From NCBI RefSeq assembly GCF_042682525.1, contig NZ_JBHUHP010000019.1, positions 62,001-126,000 of the forward strand: a stretch of 64,000 bases of DNA. Direction: 5' to 3'. The notes below the pieces were generated by a model that saw only the letters and a list, made by a program, of their open reading frames with translations, was not told the origin of the DNA and made no database searches. This document shows positions 17,204-27,024 of the stretch, in pieces; the stretch's first letter is position 1, and every line of letters begins with the position of its first letter. Made by a program: the position numbers and the translations under genes. Origin of the DNA: Blastococcus_B deserti. Its GTDB lineage: Bacteria; Actinomycetota; Actinomycetes; Mycobacteriales; Geodermatophilaceae.

Positions 17204-17239
17204 GCGGATGGGGGCGCGGATGGGGGCGCGGATGGGGGC
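17204..17239 (+). repeat. Three perfect 12-bp tandem repeats
   Basis: GCGGATGGGGGC occurs three times head to tail, directly upstream of the luciferase-like pseudogene start. G-rich tandem units like this arise by slippage and may have taken part in the deletion that damaged the gene. Confidence 0.75.
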
Positions 17240-17250
17240 ATGGTCGGCCC

Positions 17251-17746
17251 ATGCACTTCGGGCTCTCCCTCCCCTGCTTCGGCGACGGCGTCGACGCGGC
17301 GGCCGTCGCCGAAGCCGGTCCACCACGAGGGCCGCTTCTTCCGGACGGCGAAACCGGACTGGTCGGCCGTGTACTACCCGCCGCCGCTCCAGTGCCCGCG
17401 CATCCCGGTGTGGGTCGGCGGCACCTGGCCGGGCAGCCGCCCCTTCACGCGCGCGGCGCGCTGGGACGGCGTCGTCCCGATGCGCCTCGACGGGCCATGG
17501 GAGGTCACCGACACCGCCGCGGTCGCGGAGCGCATGAGCACGCTCCGGACGAGTGCGGCCCCCTTCGACCTCGCCGTCCCCGGTGAGAGCGACGGCGAGG
17601 ACGACGCCAGGCACGAACGGCACGCCGAGCACGCCCGTGCCGGCGCCACCTGGTGGGTGGAGGCCGTCCACCCGTGGCGGGACGACCTGCCGGCCGGTCT
17701 GCCGTGGCCCTCGGCGGCGCGCGACCGCATCGATGCCGGCCCCTGA
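17251..17746 (+). pseudogene. Luciferase-like monooxygenase, internal deletion
   Basis: ATG 17251 begins MHFGLSLPCFGDGVDAAAVA, a normal start for an F420/FMN-dependent luciferase-like monooxygenase. At about 17310 the frame changes, and the text resumes with HHEGRFFRTAKPDWSAVYYP, PPLQCPRIPVWVGGTWPG and AARWDGVVPMRLDGPWEV, which belong to the C-terminal half of the same family. Roughly 140-160 residues of the barrel, including the cofactor site, are missing, and the two halves are out of frame. The intact ancestor would be near 300 residues. Confidence 0.75.
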
Positions 17747-17818
17747 CCGGTCACCGGGCACCCGGCGCGCCTCGGTCACCGATCCGCACGGGACGCGGAA
17801 CGAGAGGCGTCCGCCGAG

Positions 17819-18460
17819 TCACCGGGTGGCTGCCGCCACGTGCCACACCGGAGACCGGTGGACGACGGCGGTACGCAGGCCGTGCTCGGCCAGCACCTCC
17901 AGCATCGCGGCCGGCGGGTGCGCGAACGTGCGGAACTCGCGACCGGACAGCCGGAGCAGCAGGTTCTGCGTGGCGACGACCGTCCGGGACACCACGTTGC
18001 GCGGTGGATGGCTGAACACGAGCTGACGGCGAGTGTGGTCGGCAGCGACCCCGAGCAGGGCCGACGGTTCGGGGTAGCAGCAGACGACCCGGTGCAGGAT
18101 CACGATGTCGGCCGCAGGCACCGCGGCCGGATCGGTGGCGATGTCCACCAGGCGGCGATGCACCCGGCCCGCGAGGCCGGCCTCCTCGATCAGCGCTGCC
18201 GCCTCGGCCTCGTATGCCGGCGAGAGCTCGAGGTTGGTCGCCGAGGCGGCGCCGCGCTTCAGGAGCTCGAGCTGGATCTCGCCGACCCCGCCACCGATCT
18301 CCAGCACCGTCGCCCCCTGCACGCCGGTCCGGGTGAGCACGTCGACCATCCGGCGGGCGGTCCGGTCCAGGCCGCGCTTGCGGTAGCGGGCCGCCGTCCG
18401 GCGGGCGAACCGGTCGTCGAAGACGCGGTCGCAGCCTCGGGGGTCGCAGCAACCGGCCAT
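17819..18460 (-). CDS. Class I SAM-dependent methyltransferase
   Basis: A 213-residue protein with SAM motif I VLEIGGGVGEIQLELLKRGA, an acidic motif II region, and ADIVILHRVVCCYPEPSALL as the post-motif segment. The proposed start gives MAGCCDPRGCDRVFDDRFAR, a Cys-rich N-terminus seen in a group of small actinobacterial methyltransferases; the Cys cluster could bind metal. The genes on either side are not in the same pathway, and no substrate can be named. Confidence 0.8.
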   Translation of the reverse strand: MAGCCDPRGCDRVFDDRFARRTAARYRKRGLDRTARRMVDVLTRTGVQGATVLEIGGGVGEIQLELLKRGAASATNLELSPAYEAEAAALIEEAGLAGRVHRRLVDIATDPAAVPAADIVILHRVVCCYPEPSALLGVAADHTRRQLVFSHPPRNVVSRTVVATQNLLLRLSGREFRTFAHPPAAMLEVLAEHGLRTAVVHRSPVWHVAAATR

Positions 18461-18707
18461 GGCGCCACTGTGCCACCGGGGCGGCGCCCGGCGAGCACCC
18501 CCGGCGGTGCTCGCCCTGTCCGGCTCGGCGACCGGGAGCGCGGGCCTCACTGAGCGTCATGACGGGTCGGCGCACGACGACCGACGCGCCGCGCTCCTCC
18601 GGCCGGCCGGGGAGACCGGCGCGTGACCGGCGTCCGGACCGTGGACGCGCCGCACGGCACCGGGCAAGGCTTACAGCCGCGATCGTTCCGGGGCGCGGGG
18701 GTTCTCT
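18461..18707. other. Intergenic, divergent promoters
   Basis: This 247-bp region lies between the methyltransferase start (minus) and the proline-rich protein start (plus). I see no conserved gene or clear palindrome in it. Confidence 0.5.
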
Positions 18708-19955
18708 ATGGGTGAGCACAGCAGGCCGCGCCGCCGCGGCCGCTCGGTGCCCTTCCTCTCCGCCTGCTGCAGCGTGCTGACGGTCGCCGCCGTCGTGGCC
18801 GCCGTGCAGCCGACACCCGGGGAGCCCCGCCGGCAGCCGGATGTGCCGGCGACACTGTCCGACGACTGGGTCTGGTCCGCCGTCGACGAGTCGCCACCGA
18901 CCGGCGGACCGCTCGAGATTCCCACGATCGGTGTCGTCGTCGACGACTACGAGGCACGCTACGACGCGCTCGCCGCGGCCCGCGCGGCCGACGCCGCGTC
19001 GTCCGACCCGGTGCCGCTGAGCGCCGGCCCGCCGGCGGAGGAGCCGGACCAGCCTGCGGCGGAGAAGCTGGACGCCTCCTCCGCCGACCCCTCGGAGCGG
19101 TCGGGGCCGTCCGGGCCGTCCGAGCCGTCGGAGCCGGTGCCGCCGGCCGACGCCGGCCCGACTTCCGCAGACCCGACGGCACCACCGGCCGATCCGCCGG
19201 GTGCAGCGCCCGAGGCGCCCCGGACACCGGCCGATGGGCGGGCCCGAGACGACGGCCCGCGGCCGACCGTCGCCGCCACCCCGTCCAGCGCTCCCCCACC
19301 CGCGGCCTCGCAGGCACCCCCGCCGGAGAAGCCACCCGCCGAGAAGCCACCCGCCGAGAAGCCACCGGCGGAGGAGCCGGCCGCGGAGCCGCCCCCGACG
19401 CAACAGGCACCGACGGAACCGCCCCCTGCGGAGCCGCCACCGACGGACCCGCCACCGACGGACCCGCCGCCGGCAGAGCAGCCGCCCACCGCGGAGCCCC
19501 CACCGGCCACCGATCCGCCGCAGGACCGGTACCTCGTCCTCGGCGAGACGTACGAGAAGCGCGACGCCGCGGGCCGGGTCGTGTTCTCCATCGCTCTCGA
19601 CCGCGTCGCCGCCGACCCGTCCTGCTCCGGGACCGCCGTGCCGCCCCCCGGGCACGGCCACCTCGTCGCCCTGCACGTGCGGGTCCTCGTCGCTCCGGCC
19701 CCCGCCGCCGGCGGCGCCACCCCGGCCGTCACGGCTGGCGACTTCCGCTACCTGGGGGCCGACGGCAGCAGCGTGCCGGACGTGGCCACGCCAGCTGCGG
19801 CGGCGTGCCTCACGGAGGCCGAGCGCTGGCCGAACGGCGGTCCGGGCCCGGAGACGCCCGCGACCGGGACGGTCGTCCTGGACGTGCCCGCCACGACCGG
19901 CACGATCGTCTACCGGCCGGCTGCCTGGCCGACGGGCCTCCGCTGGCGGTTCTGA
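18708..19955 (+). CDS. Proline-rich secreted or surface protein
   Basis: A 415-residue protein. A basic start (GEHSRPRRRGRS) precedes one hydrophobic segment (FLSACCSVLTVAAVVAAV, about residues 17-36), which acts as a signal or anchor. A long Pro/Ala/Glu/Ser-rich linker follows, with repeats of PPAEK, PPPTD and PPAEP between about residues 100 and 275. The C-terminal 140 residues form a compact domain (YLVLGETYEKRDAAGRVVFS, HGHLVALHVRVLVAPAPA, DFRYLGADGS) that resembles DUF4352-type immunoglobulin-like domains, with three cysteines. It probably displays a small beta-sandwich outside the membrane through a wall-spanning linker. Function unknown. Confidence 0.8.
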   Translation: MGEHSRPRRRGRSVPFLSACCSVLTVAAVVAAVQPTPGEPRRQPDVPATLSDDWVWSAVDESPPTGGPLEIPTIGVVVDDYEARYDALAAARAADAASSDPVPLSAGPPAEEPDQPAAEKLDASSADPSERSGPSGPSEPSEPVPPADAGPTSADPTAPPADPPGAAPEAPRTPADGRARDDGPRPTVAATPSSAPPPAASQAPPPEKPPAEKPPAEKPPAEEPAAEPPPTQQAPTEPPPAEPPPTDPPPTDPPPAEQPPTAEPPPATDPPQDRYLVLGETYEKRDAAGRVVFSIALDRVAADPSCSGTAVPPPGHGHLVALHVRVLVAPAPAAGGATPAVTAGDFRYLGADGSSVPDVATPAAAACLTEAERWPNGGPGPETPATGTVVLDVPATTGTIVYRPAAWPTGLRWRF

Positions 19956-20083
19956 GCGACGACCCGGCCGGCAGCCCTCCCACGATCGCGCCGCCGTGAC
20001 GCGGCGGTGACGCCACCGTGACGGCGCGCCCGCGAGGCTCCACCGGGACCGCATCGGACCGGTGCGACGGCAAGGGGGGACCG

Positions 20084-20512
20084 ATGACGTACACCGCGAC
20101 CGAGCAGGCACCTCCCACGGCGGAGGTACCGCCGCAGCTGTTCCGGCACTGGGTCCACTCCCGCGAGGAGGACCAGGGGGACGTCGAGGTCTACCGCCCC
20201 GACCACCTCGACTTCGACGACGCCGACGTCGTCACCCCGGAGAGCTTCCCGCCCCAGTACGTGCTGCGGGTCTCGGGCACCAAGCCCTACGCCTCCATGG
20301 ACGTGCGGCTCGTCCCGCTCGTCCACGTCCGGCAGCCGGAGTACTGGGGCATCGAGGTAGTCGGGTCCCTGCACGGCCTTGGCCTCCCCGTGGTCAAGCC
20401 CTACGAGGTCAGCCTGGCGGTCACCACCTTCCTCGGCACCGCGGGCATCGAGGTCATCGGTGCCACCCGCCAGGAGCGACTCGACATCGAGCAACCAGGA
20501 GAGCGGCTGTGA
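20084..20512 (+). CDS. Hypothetical protein, gene 1 of a pair
   Basis: A 142-residue soluble protein I do not recognise. The ATG at 20084 follows AAGGGGGGA; an upstream in-frame ATG at 20018 lacks a site. The text has a motif HWVHSREEDQGDVEVYRPDH and a compact beta-rich C-terminal half (YVLRVSGTKPYASMDVRLVP, YWGIEVVGSLHGLGLPVVKP). The stop overlaps the start of the next gene (GTGA), so the two proteins are made together and may interact. No catalytic motif is evident. Confidence 0.75.
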   Translation: MTYTATEQAPPTAEVPPQLFRHWVHSREEDQGDVEVYRPDHLDFDDADVVTPESFPPQYVLRVSGTKPYASMDVRLVPLVHVRQPEYWGIEVVGSLHGLGLPVVKPYEVSLAVTTFLGTAGIEVIGATRQERLDIEQPGERL

Positions 20513-21093
20513 CCACCACCCTGCCCACCCGGACGACGGCCGCCTGGGAGCTGGCGCAGCGGAGCAGCATCCGGGCCTTCCGCGCCGGGCGCTACGTCCT
20601 GATCGTCGCCGAGGGCCACCTGCCCACGCCCGGTTACGAGCTGGACATCCAGCAGAGCCCGCTGCGGATCTTCCCGCAGCAGTACAACCTGGTCCGCCGC
20701 GAGCTCCCGGGGATCTGGCCGGACGTCCTCATGCCCTACCGCTACCCCGAGGTGGTCGTGTTCCCCGCCGACCGGCCGGCGGTGACCGTGCACCACGCGG
20801 ACGGGCAGGACGAGGTGCACATCGAGGAGTGCGGCGAGAGCCTCGCTCCCTTCGCCGCGGCGGTCGCCGACGCGGACGGCGAGGCGGGGTCGCCGGCGCC
20901 CGAGGCCACCGGGATGTCACCGCGCCTGAGCTTCGACGAGGCGTTCGCCGACGCGCTGTCGAAGCTCCCGCAACCCGCCGAGACGCACCCCGACCGCATG
21001 ACCACCGTGGACGTGATCCACATCGGCGGGCTGTTCGGCGGTGTCGCGGGCTTCCACCACCTCGTCGTCCGGATCCGGGGCACGTCGGACTGA
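20509..21093 (+). CDS. Hypothetical protein, gene 2 of a pair
   Basis: A 194-residue soluble protein, starting at GTG 20509-20511 within the stop of the previous gene; AGGAGAG lies a few bases upstream. Visible parts are RAGRYVLIVAEGHLPTPGYE, DIQQSPLRIFPQQYNLVRRE, FPADRPAVTVHHADGQDEVH and a C-terminal VDVIHIGGLFGGVAGFHHLV. Good GC at third codon positions supports coding. No known domain is identified. The co-translated partner suggests a two-component complex of unknown purpose. Confidence 0.75.
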   Translation: MTTTLPTRTTAAWELAQRSSIRAFRAGRYVLIVAEGHLPTPGYELDIQQSPLRIFPQQYNLVRRELPGIWPDVLMPYRYPEVVVFPADRPAVTVHHADGQDEVHIEECGESLAPFAAAVADADGEAGSPAPEATGMSPRLSFDEAFADALSKLPQPAETHPDRMTTVDVIHIGGLFGGVAGFHHLVVRIRGTSD

Positions 21094-21143
21094 GCGGGCG
21101 GGCATGCGAGGCTCCCGGGGTCCCCCGACGAGAGGTGGCCCCG

Positions 21144-21560
21144 GTGCCCTCCGACAGCGTGCTCGCCGCCCGCGTGCAGGCCGTGCTCGACATCCCTCTC
21201 CACCGGTTCCTCGGCATGCGGCTGCGCGACCCGGCCGACCCGCCGGCGGGCGTCTGGTTCCCCGTCGATGCGCCGGCGCAGAACCAGGCCGAGCTGCTGC
21301 ACGCCGGCGTCGTCTACACGCTGCTCGACGTCGCCGGCTTCCTCGCGCTGCTTCCCCACCTCGGCGACGGCGAGCACGCGGTCACGCACGACATGTCGGT
21401 GTCGCTGCTGCGCCCGGTCGCCGCCGGGAAGCGGGTGGACATCACCGGTTCGGTGCTGCGCCGCGGCCGGGCCGTCGCCTTCCTGCGGTCGGAGGCCAGC
21501 GTGGACGGCGTGGTGGTCGCCGCGGCACAGGTCACCAAGAGCGTCGTGCAGCTCCCCTGA
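21144..21560 (+). CDS. PaaI-family hotdog thioesterase
   Basis: A 138-residue single hotdog domain. Family text includes NQAELLHAGVVYTLLDVAGF (the HxG-xxxxLxD active-site region), THDMSVSLLRPVAAGKRVDI and GRAVAFLRSEASVDGVVVAA. It hydrolyses acyl- or aryl-acyl-CoA thioesters in the cytoplasm. The GTG at 21144 follows GAGAGG. Its stop abuts the convergent alcohol dehydrogenase gene with no gap. Confidence 0.82.
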   Translation: MPSDSVLAARVQAVLDIPLHRFLGMRLRDPADPPAGVWFPVDAPAQNQAELLHAGVVYTLLDVAGFLALLPHLGDGEHAVTHDMSVSLLRPVAAGKRVDITGSVLRRGRAVAFLRSEASVDGVVVAAAQVTKSVVQLP

Positions 21561-22850
21561 TCACCACAGCGACATCGACCGCCGGAAGATCCCCGCGAGG
21601 TCGTCCTCGGTGACCTCCCGCGGACTGGTGGCCAGCAGGCGCTGCTGCTTCATCGCCCCCTCGACCAGGTCGGGGATGTCCTCCTCGCCGAAGCCGACCG
21701 CCCCCACCCCGTTGGGGATGTCGATGTCGCGCATCAGGTCCGCGAGGACCAGCGGCAGGAACTCGGCGGGCTCCGTCGGCAGGCCGGCGTTGGGGGCGAG
21801 CAGCTGCGCCGCGCGGACGTGCCGCTCCGGGGATGCCTCGAAGGTGAACCGGAAGGCCTCCGGCGCGGTCAGCGCCACCGACATCCCGTGCGGCACCATC
21901 GGCTCGTCGGCCGGGTAGTCCTTCGGGTGGAAGTCCTTCACCTGCCCGGCGATCGGATAGGCGTTCGCGTGCGGGATGTGCACTCCCGCGTTGCCGAACC
22001 CCATGCCGGCGAACGTCGCGGCCATCGACATGTCGGCGCGCGCCTGCGCGTCGTCGCCGTGCCGGACCGCCCGGCGGAACGAGCCAGCCAGGAGGGTCAG
22101 CGACTTCTCCGCCCACATGTCCGAGATCGGGTTGGACCCGCAGTACGGGACCCGCTGGTCGGGGGTCTTGCGCTCGTAGCTGGTGTACCAGCGGGCGGTG
22201 TAGCTCTCCAGCGCGTGGCACAGGATGTCCATGCCCGACGCGGCAGTGACCCCGGGTGGCTGGGTGTGCGTGAGGTCGGGGTCTATCACGGCCAGGGTCG
22301 GGCGCAGCCACGCGTGGCTGATCCCCGTCTTCACCCGCGCCGCAATCACGTCCATGACGCAGATCGTGGTGCTCTCCGAGCCGGTGCCCGTCGTGGTCGG
22401 GACGGCGACGAGCGGCTTCAGCTGCTGCGACGGCGCCTGGCCCTTGCCGACCGGCACGTTGACGTAGTCCATGAGCTCGCCGGGATTGGTGGTGAGCAGG
22501 TTGATCGCCTTGGCCGTGTCGATGCTGGAGCCGCCGCCCACGGCGACGTAGGCGTCCCACGGCCCAGTGGAGCGCGCCTCGTCGATCGCGGCGACCAGGC
22601 TGACGTCGGTCGGCTCCACGTGCACGCCGTCGTACACGTGGGCGTCGATGCCGAACTGGCCCATCTGGTCGGCCACGCGCTGCGGGATGCCGGTGGCCGC
22701 GAGGCCCGCGTCGGTGATCACGAGCACGCGCCGGACGCCGTACCGGCTGAGGTCGAAGCCGATCTCGTCGGAGGCTCCGCTCCCGAACTTCAGCAGCGGC
22801 GCCCCATAGGTGAACACGGATTCGGGGTTGGCGGGGAAGGCGGTGCTCAT
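21561..22850 (-). CDS. Iron-dependent hydroxyacid-oxoacid transhydrogenase-like ADH
   Basis: A 429-residue group III (iron-containing) alcohol dehydrogenase. It has the nucleotide site YVAVGGGSSIDTAKAINLLT, PTTTGTGSEST, and metal-ligand segments VTAASGMDILCHALESY and GNAGVHIPHANAYPIAG. Extended C-terminal text (DYPADEPMVPHGMSVALTAP, SPERHVRAAQLL) matches the hydroxyacid-oxoacid transhydrogenase (ADHFE1) branch, which oxidises 4-hydroxybutyrate-type substrates while reducing 2-oxoglutarate. The ATG at 22850 gives the normal N-terminus. It diverges from the cyclase and CoA-ligase genes. Confidence 0.85.
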   Translation of the reverse strand: MSTAFPANPESVFTYGAPLLKFGSGASDEIGFDLSRYGVRRVLVITDAGLAATGIPQRVADQMGQFGIDAHVYDGVHVEPTDVSLVAAIDEARSTGPWDAYVAVGGGSSIDTAKAINLLTTNPGELMDYVNVPVGKGQAPSQQLKPLVAVPTTTGTGSESTTICVMDVIAARVKTGISHAWLRPTLAVIDPDLTHTQPPGVTAASGMDILCHALESYTARWYTSYERKTPDQRVPYCGSNPISDMWAEKSLTLLAGSFRRAVRHGDDAQARADMSMAATFAGMGFGNAGVHIPHANAYPIAGQVKDFHPKDYPADEPMVPHGMSVALTAPEAFRFTFEASPERHVRAAQLLAPNAGLPTEPAEFLPLVLADLMRDIDIPNGVGAVGFGEEDIPDLVEGAMKQQRLLATSPREVTEDDLAGIFRRSMSLW

Positions 22851-22880
22851 GGCGTCCCTCTCTGCGACCGGTGCGACGGG

Positions 22881-22898
22881 GTTGCAGCGAATGTTGCA
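22881..22898. promoter_or_regulatory. GTTGCA direct repeat in divergent promoter
   Basis: GTTGCA occurs at 22881 and 22893, 12 bp apart, in the 140-bp region between the transhydrogenase and cyclase genes. The first lies near TTGCAGCGAATGTTGCA. It is a possible regulator site only; no cognate regulator gene is adjacent. Confidence 0.3.
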
Positions 22899-22990
22899 CG
22901 AGCTTGTGATCAGCACCACACCGGCGGAAGACTCGGCGGCACCGTCGCCGCCCGACCGCGACCGGACGACTCCCAGCCCAGGAGGCCCCA

Positions 22991-23956
22991 GTGACCGACG
23001 CGCCCCCCACCGCTCCCGCCCTCGACGACCTGCTCGCCGACTCGCCCACCAACTGGGGCAAGTGGGGCCCGGACGACGAGGTGGGGGCGCTGAACTACCT
23101 GGGCCCGGAACAGGTGCTGGCGGCCGCCCAGCTGGTGACCTCGGGCAAGGTCTTCACCCTGCAGCGGCTGATCGGCGACCCGAAGGGCGACCCCGTCTGG
23201 CCCGGCCGGACACCCGCCGAGCGGACCCAGATCCTCGACGAGTCGACCTGGGACTCCCCCGACGCCCCGCAGTACCCGGGCGGTCTCCACTACGCCGACG
23301 ACAAGATCAACGCCTTCCTCCAGGGATCCACGCAGTACGACGGCCTGGGGCACGTCTGGTACGGCGGGAAGCTCTGGAACGGCTACGACGCCCGCACCAC
23401 CATCGGGGGCCTGGAGAAGGCGAGCGTCGAGCCGATCGCGCAGCGCGGCGTCGTCGGCCGCGGCGTCCTGCTGGACATGGCCCGCTTCCGCGGCAAGGAG
23501 ACCCTGGACAAGGGCGAGACCTTCACCCACGAGGACCTCCTGGCCTGCGCGCAGGCGCAGGGCGTGGAGATCCGGCCGCGCGACGTCCTGGTCATCCGGA
23601 CCAATTTCCTGTCGCTGTTCTTCCAGCAGGGCGAGGCCTTCTACGAGGGCTTCAACGAGCCGGGCCTGGTCTACAGCCCCGAGCTCGTGCGGTGGTTCCA
23701 GGACATGGAGATCCCCAACCTGGTCACCGACACCATCGCCAACGAGGTCACCATCGACCCGAACAACGGCGTCGCCCTGGTGCTGCACAACGCCCTGATG
23801 CGCAACCTCGGGGTCACCCTCACCGAGATCGCCGACCTGGAGCAGCTCGCCGCCGACTGCGCCGAGGACGGGAAGTACGAGTTCCTCTACGTGGCCGCGC
23901 CGCTGAAGGTGGCCAAGGGCAGCGGCGCACCGGTCAACCCCGTGGCCATCAAGTAG
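22991..23956 (+). CDS. Cyclase/kynurenine-formamidase-family hydrolase
   Basis: A 321-residue member of the metal-dependent cyclase (KynB-like) family, in the longer subgroup that begins with SPTNWGKWGPDDEVGALNYL. Metal-site text includes QYDGLGHVWYGGKLWNGYDA and RGVLLDMARFRG. The late segment LVLHNALMRNLGVTLTEIAD is conserved in this family. It probably hydrolyses an amide, lactone or cyclic precursor to a carboxylate. Six bases downstream begins an acyl-CoA ligase that could activate the product. Confidence 0.83.
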   Translation: MTDAPPTAPALDDLLADSPTNWGKWGPDDEVGALNYLGPEQVLAAAQLVTSGKVFTLQRLIGDPKGDPVWPGRTPAERTQILDESTWDSPDAPQYPGGLHYADDKINAFLQGSTQYDGLGHVWYGGKLWNGYDARTTIGGLEKASVEPIAQRGVVGRGVLLDMARFRGKETLDKGETFTHEDLLACAQAQGVEIRPRDVLVIRTNFLSLFFQQGEAFYEGFNEPGLVYSPELVRWFQDMEIPNLVTDTIANEVTIDPNNGVALVLHNALMRNLGVTLTEIADLEQLAADCAEDGKYEFLYVAAPLKVAKGSGAPVNPVAIK

Positions 23957-23962
23957 GACCTC

Positions 23963-25609
23963 GTGAGCGACTACGACGACCGCCCCTGGCTGGCCCTCTA
24001 CGGCGACCAGCCCGCGGACTACGACATCGAGTTCGGCGACGCGCTGAGCATGTTCCGTGCCGGCCTGGCCCGGGATCCCTCGGGCGACGCACTGCGGTAC
24101 TTCGACGGCGTCATCAGCCGACAGGAGCTCGACGAGCTCAGCGACGGGCTGGCCGGCGGCCTGCTCGCCAACGGGTTCTCCCCCGGCGACCGGCTGGCCG
24201 TCTACCTCCAGAACGTGCCGCAGTTCGTCATCGCGATGGTGGGGGTCTGGAAGGCCGGCGGCGTCATGGTGTCGATCAACCCCATGAGCCGGGCGCGGGA
24301 GCTGTCCTACCTGCTGAAGGACTCCGGGGCGACGGTGCTGGTCGCCCTGGAGTCGCTCTACGACCAGGTCGCGCGGGACGTCGTCCCCGACACCGACGTC
24401 CGGCTGGTGCTCACGACCAGCGAGCTGGAGTTCCAGACCCGCAACGACGAACGGCTGTTCGCCGGCACGGCGCGGCAGCGGCACGAAGGGACGACGGACT
24501 TCGGCGAGTTCGTCGCCGAGCACCGCGGCCAGGCGCCGCCGCGGACGCAGCTGGGCCCCGACGACGTCGCGTTCCTGACCTACACCTCCGGGACCACCGG
24601 CGTGCCGAAGGGCGCCATGAACACCCACCGGAACGTGGTGTTCACCGCTCAGGTCTACCGCGACTGGGTGCACGCCGGCCGCGACGGCGCCATCTTCGGG
24701 ATCGCGCCGCTGTTCCACATCACCGGTCTGATCGGGCACATCGCGGTCAGCATGCTGGTGCCCGCTCCCCTGGTGCTCGCCTACCGGTTCGAGCCGCAGG
24801 TGGTCCTGGACGCGTTCCTCGAGCACCGGCCGGCGTTCACCATCGGGGCGATCACCGCGTTCAGTGCCCTGCTGAACGCACCCGGGTTCACCACGGACCA
24901 CTTCGCGTCGTTCACGTCGATCTACTCCGGCGGAGCCGCGATCTCGCCGACCGCGGAGCAGAACTTCCGGAAGGCCACCGGCAAGCAGGTCCACAACGCC
25001 TACGGCCTCACCGAGACGACCTCCCCCATGACGCTCACCCCGTTCGGGTCGCCGTCGCCGGTGGACCCCACGTCCGGTGCCCTGTCGGTGGGCGTGCCGG
25101 CGCCGAACACCATCGTGCGCATCCAGGACGACGACGGGAAGGACGTCCCCCTCGGCGAGGTCGGCGAGATCGTCGCCGACGGGCCGCAGGTGGTCGCCGG
25201 CTACTGGGGCAAGCCCGAGGAGACGGCCGCCAACCTGCCCGGTGGCGCGCTCAGGAGCGGCGATGTCGGCTTCATGAACCCCGAAGGATGGGTCTTCATC
25301 GTCGACCGCAAGAAGGACATGATCAACGCGTCGGGCTACAAGGTGTGGCCGCGGGAGGTCGAGGACGTCCTGGCCGAGCACCCGGCGGTCCGCGAGTCGG
25401 CGGTCGTGGGCGTCCCTGACGAGAAGCGCGGCGAGACCGTGAAGGCCTTCGTGAGCCTGAAGCCGGGGGCCAGCGTCACGCCCGAGGAGCTGATCGCGCA
25501 CTGCAAGGAGCGCATGGCCGCCTACAAGTACCCGCGCAGCGTCGAGCTGATCGACGAGCTGCCCAAGACCGTCACGGGCAAGATCCTGCGCCGGGAGCTG
25601 CGGGGGTAG
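23963..25609 (+). CDS. AMP-dependent acyl-CoA ligase
   Basis: A 548-residue adenylate-forming enzyme. The P-loop-like motif is FLTYTSGTTGVPKGAMNTHR; also visible are YGLTETTSPMTLTP, DRKKDMINASGYKVWPREVE and the catalytic Lys region PKTVTGKILRRELRG at the C-terminus. It activates a carboxylic acid to its CoA thioester. The cyclase-family hydrolase gene directly upstream and the divergent transhydrogenase suggest one catabolic route, though the acid is not identifiable. The GTG start follows the previous stop by six bases. Confidence 0.88.
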   Translation: MSDYDDRPWLALYGDQPADYDIEFGDALSMFRAGLARDPSGDALRYFDGVISRQELDELSDGLAGGLLANGFSPGDRLAVYLQNVPQFVIAMVGVWKAGGVMVSINPMSRARELSYLLKDSGATVLVALESLYDQVARDVVPDTDVRLVLTTSELEFQTRNDERLFAGTARQRHEGTTDFGEFVAEHRGQAPPRTQLGPDDVAFLTYTSGTTGVPKGAMNTHRNVVFTAQVYRDWVHAGRDGAIFGIAPLFHITGLIGHIAVSMLVPAPLVLAYRFEPQVVLDAFLEHRPAFTIGAITAFSALLNAPGFTTDHFASFTSIYSGGAAISPTAEQNFRKATGKQVHNAYGLTETTSPMTLTPFGSPSPVDPTSGALSVGVPAPNTIVRIQDDDGKDVPLGEVGEIVADGPQVVAGYWGKPEETAANLPGGALRSGDVGFMNPEGWVFIVDRKKDMINASGYKVWPREVEDVLAEHPAVRESAVVGVPDEKRGETVKAFVSLKPGASVTPEELIAHCKERMAAYKYPRSVELIDELPKTVTGKILRRELRG

Positions 25610-25659
25610 CCGGCATCGTCCGGCGGGCGGGCGTCCCCGTCCTGCGGGACGCTGCCCGC

Positions 25660-25788
25660 ATGACGACACCGGCGCCCGACGACCCACAGCCCCGCGACAT
25701 CGCCCTCGAGCAGGAGACGCCCGAGCTGGCCGCCGACCTCGAGGCCCAGAGCGAGCCGCCGACGCCGGAGCCGGGCGAGGGGTCGTAG
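25660..25788 (+). CDS. Small acidic protein, 42 residues
   Basis: ATG 25660 to TAG 25786-25788 encodes 42 residues rich in Pro, Glu and Asp (TTPAPDDPQPRDIALEQETP, ending EPPTPEPGEGS). Nearly every codon ends in G or C, as in true genes here, and the frame sits alone between the ligase and kinase genes in the same direction. It is probably disordered. Expression and function are unknown. Confidence 0.55.
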   Translation: MTTPAPDDPQPRDIALEQETPELAADLEAQSEPPTPEPGEGS

Positions 25789-25814
25789 CGGACCGGGCGG
25801 GGTAACTCACGCCC

Positions 25815-27014
<1,200 letters not shown>

Positions 27015-27024
27015 GCGCCCCGGC

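Noticed and set aside
19320..19530. CRISPR-like short repeats
   Set aside because: The periodicity is codon repetition of a Pro-rich linker (PPAEK, PPPTD), with no spacer pattern.
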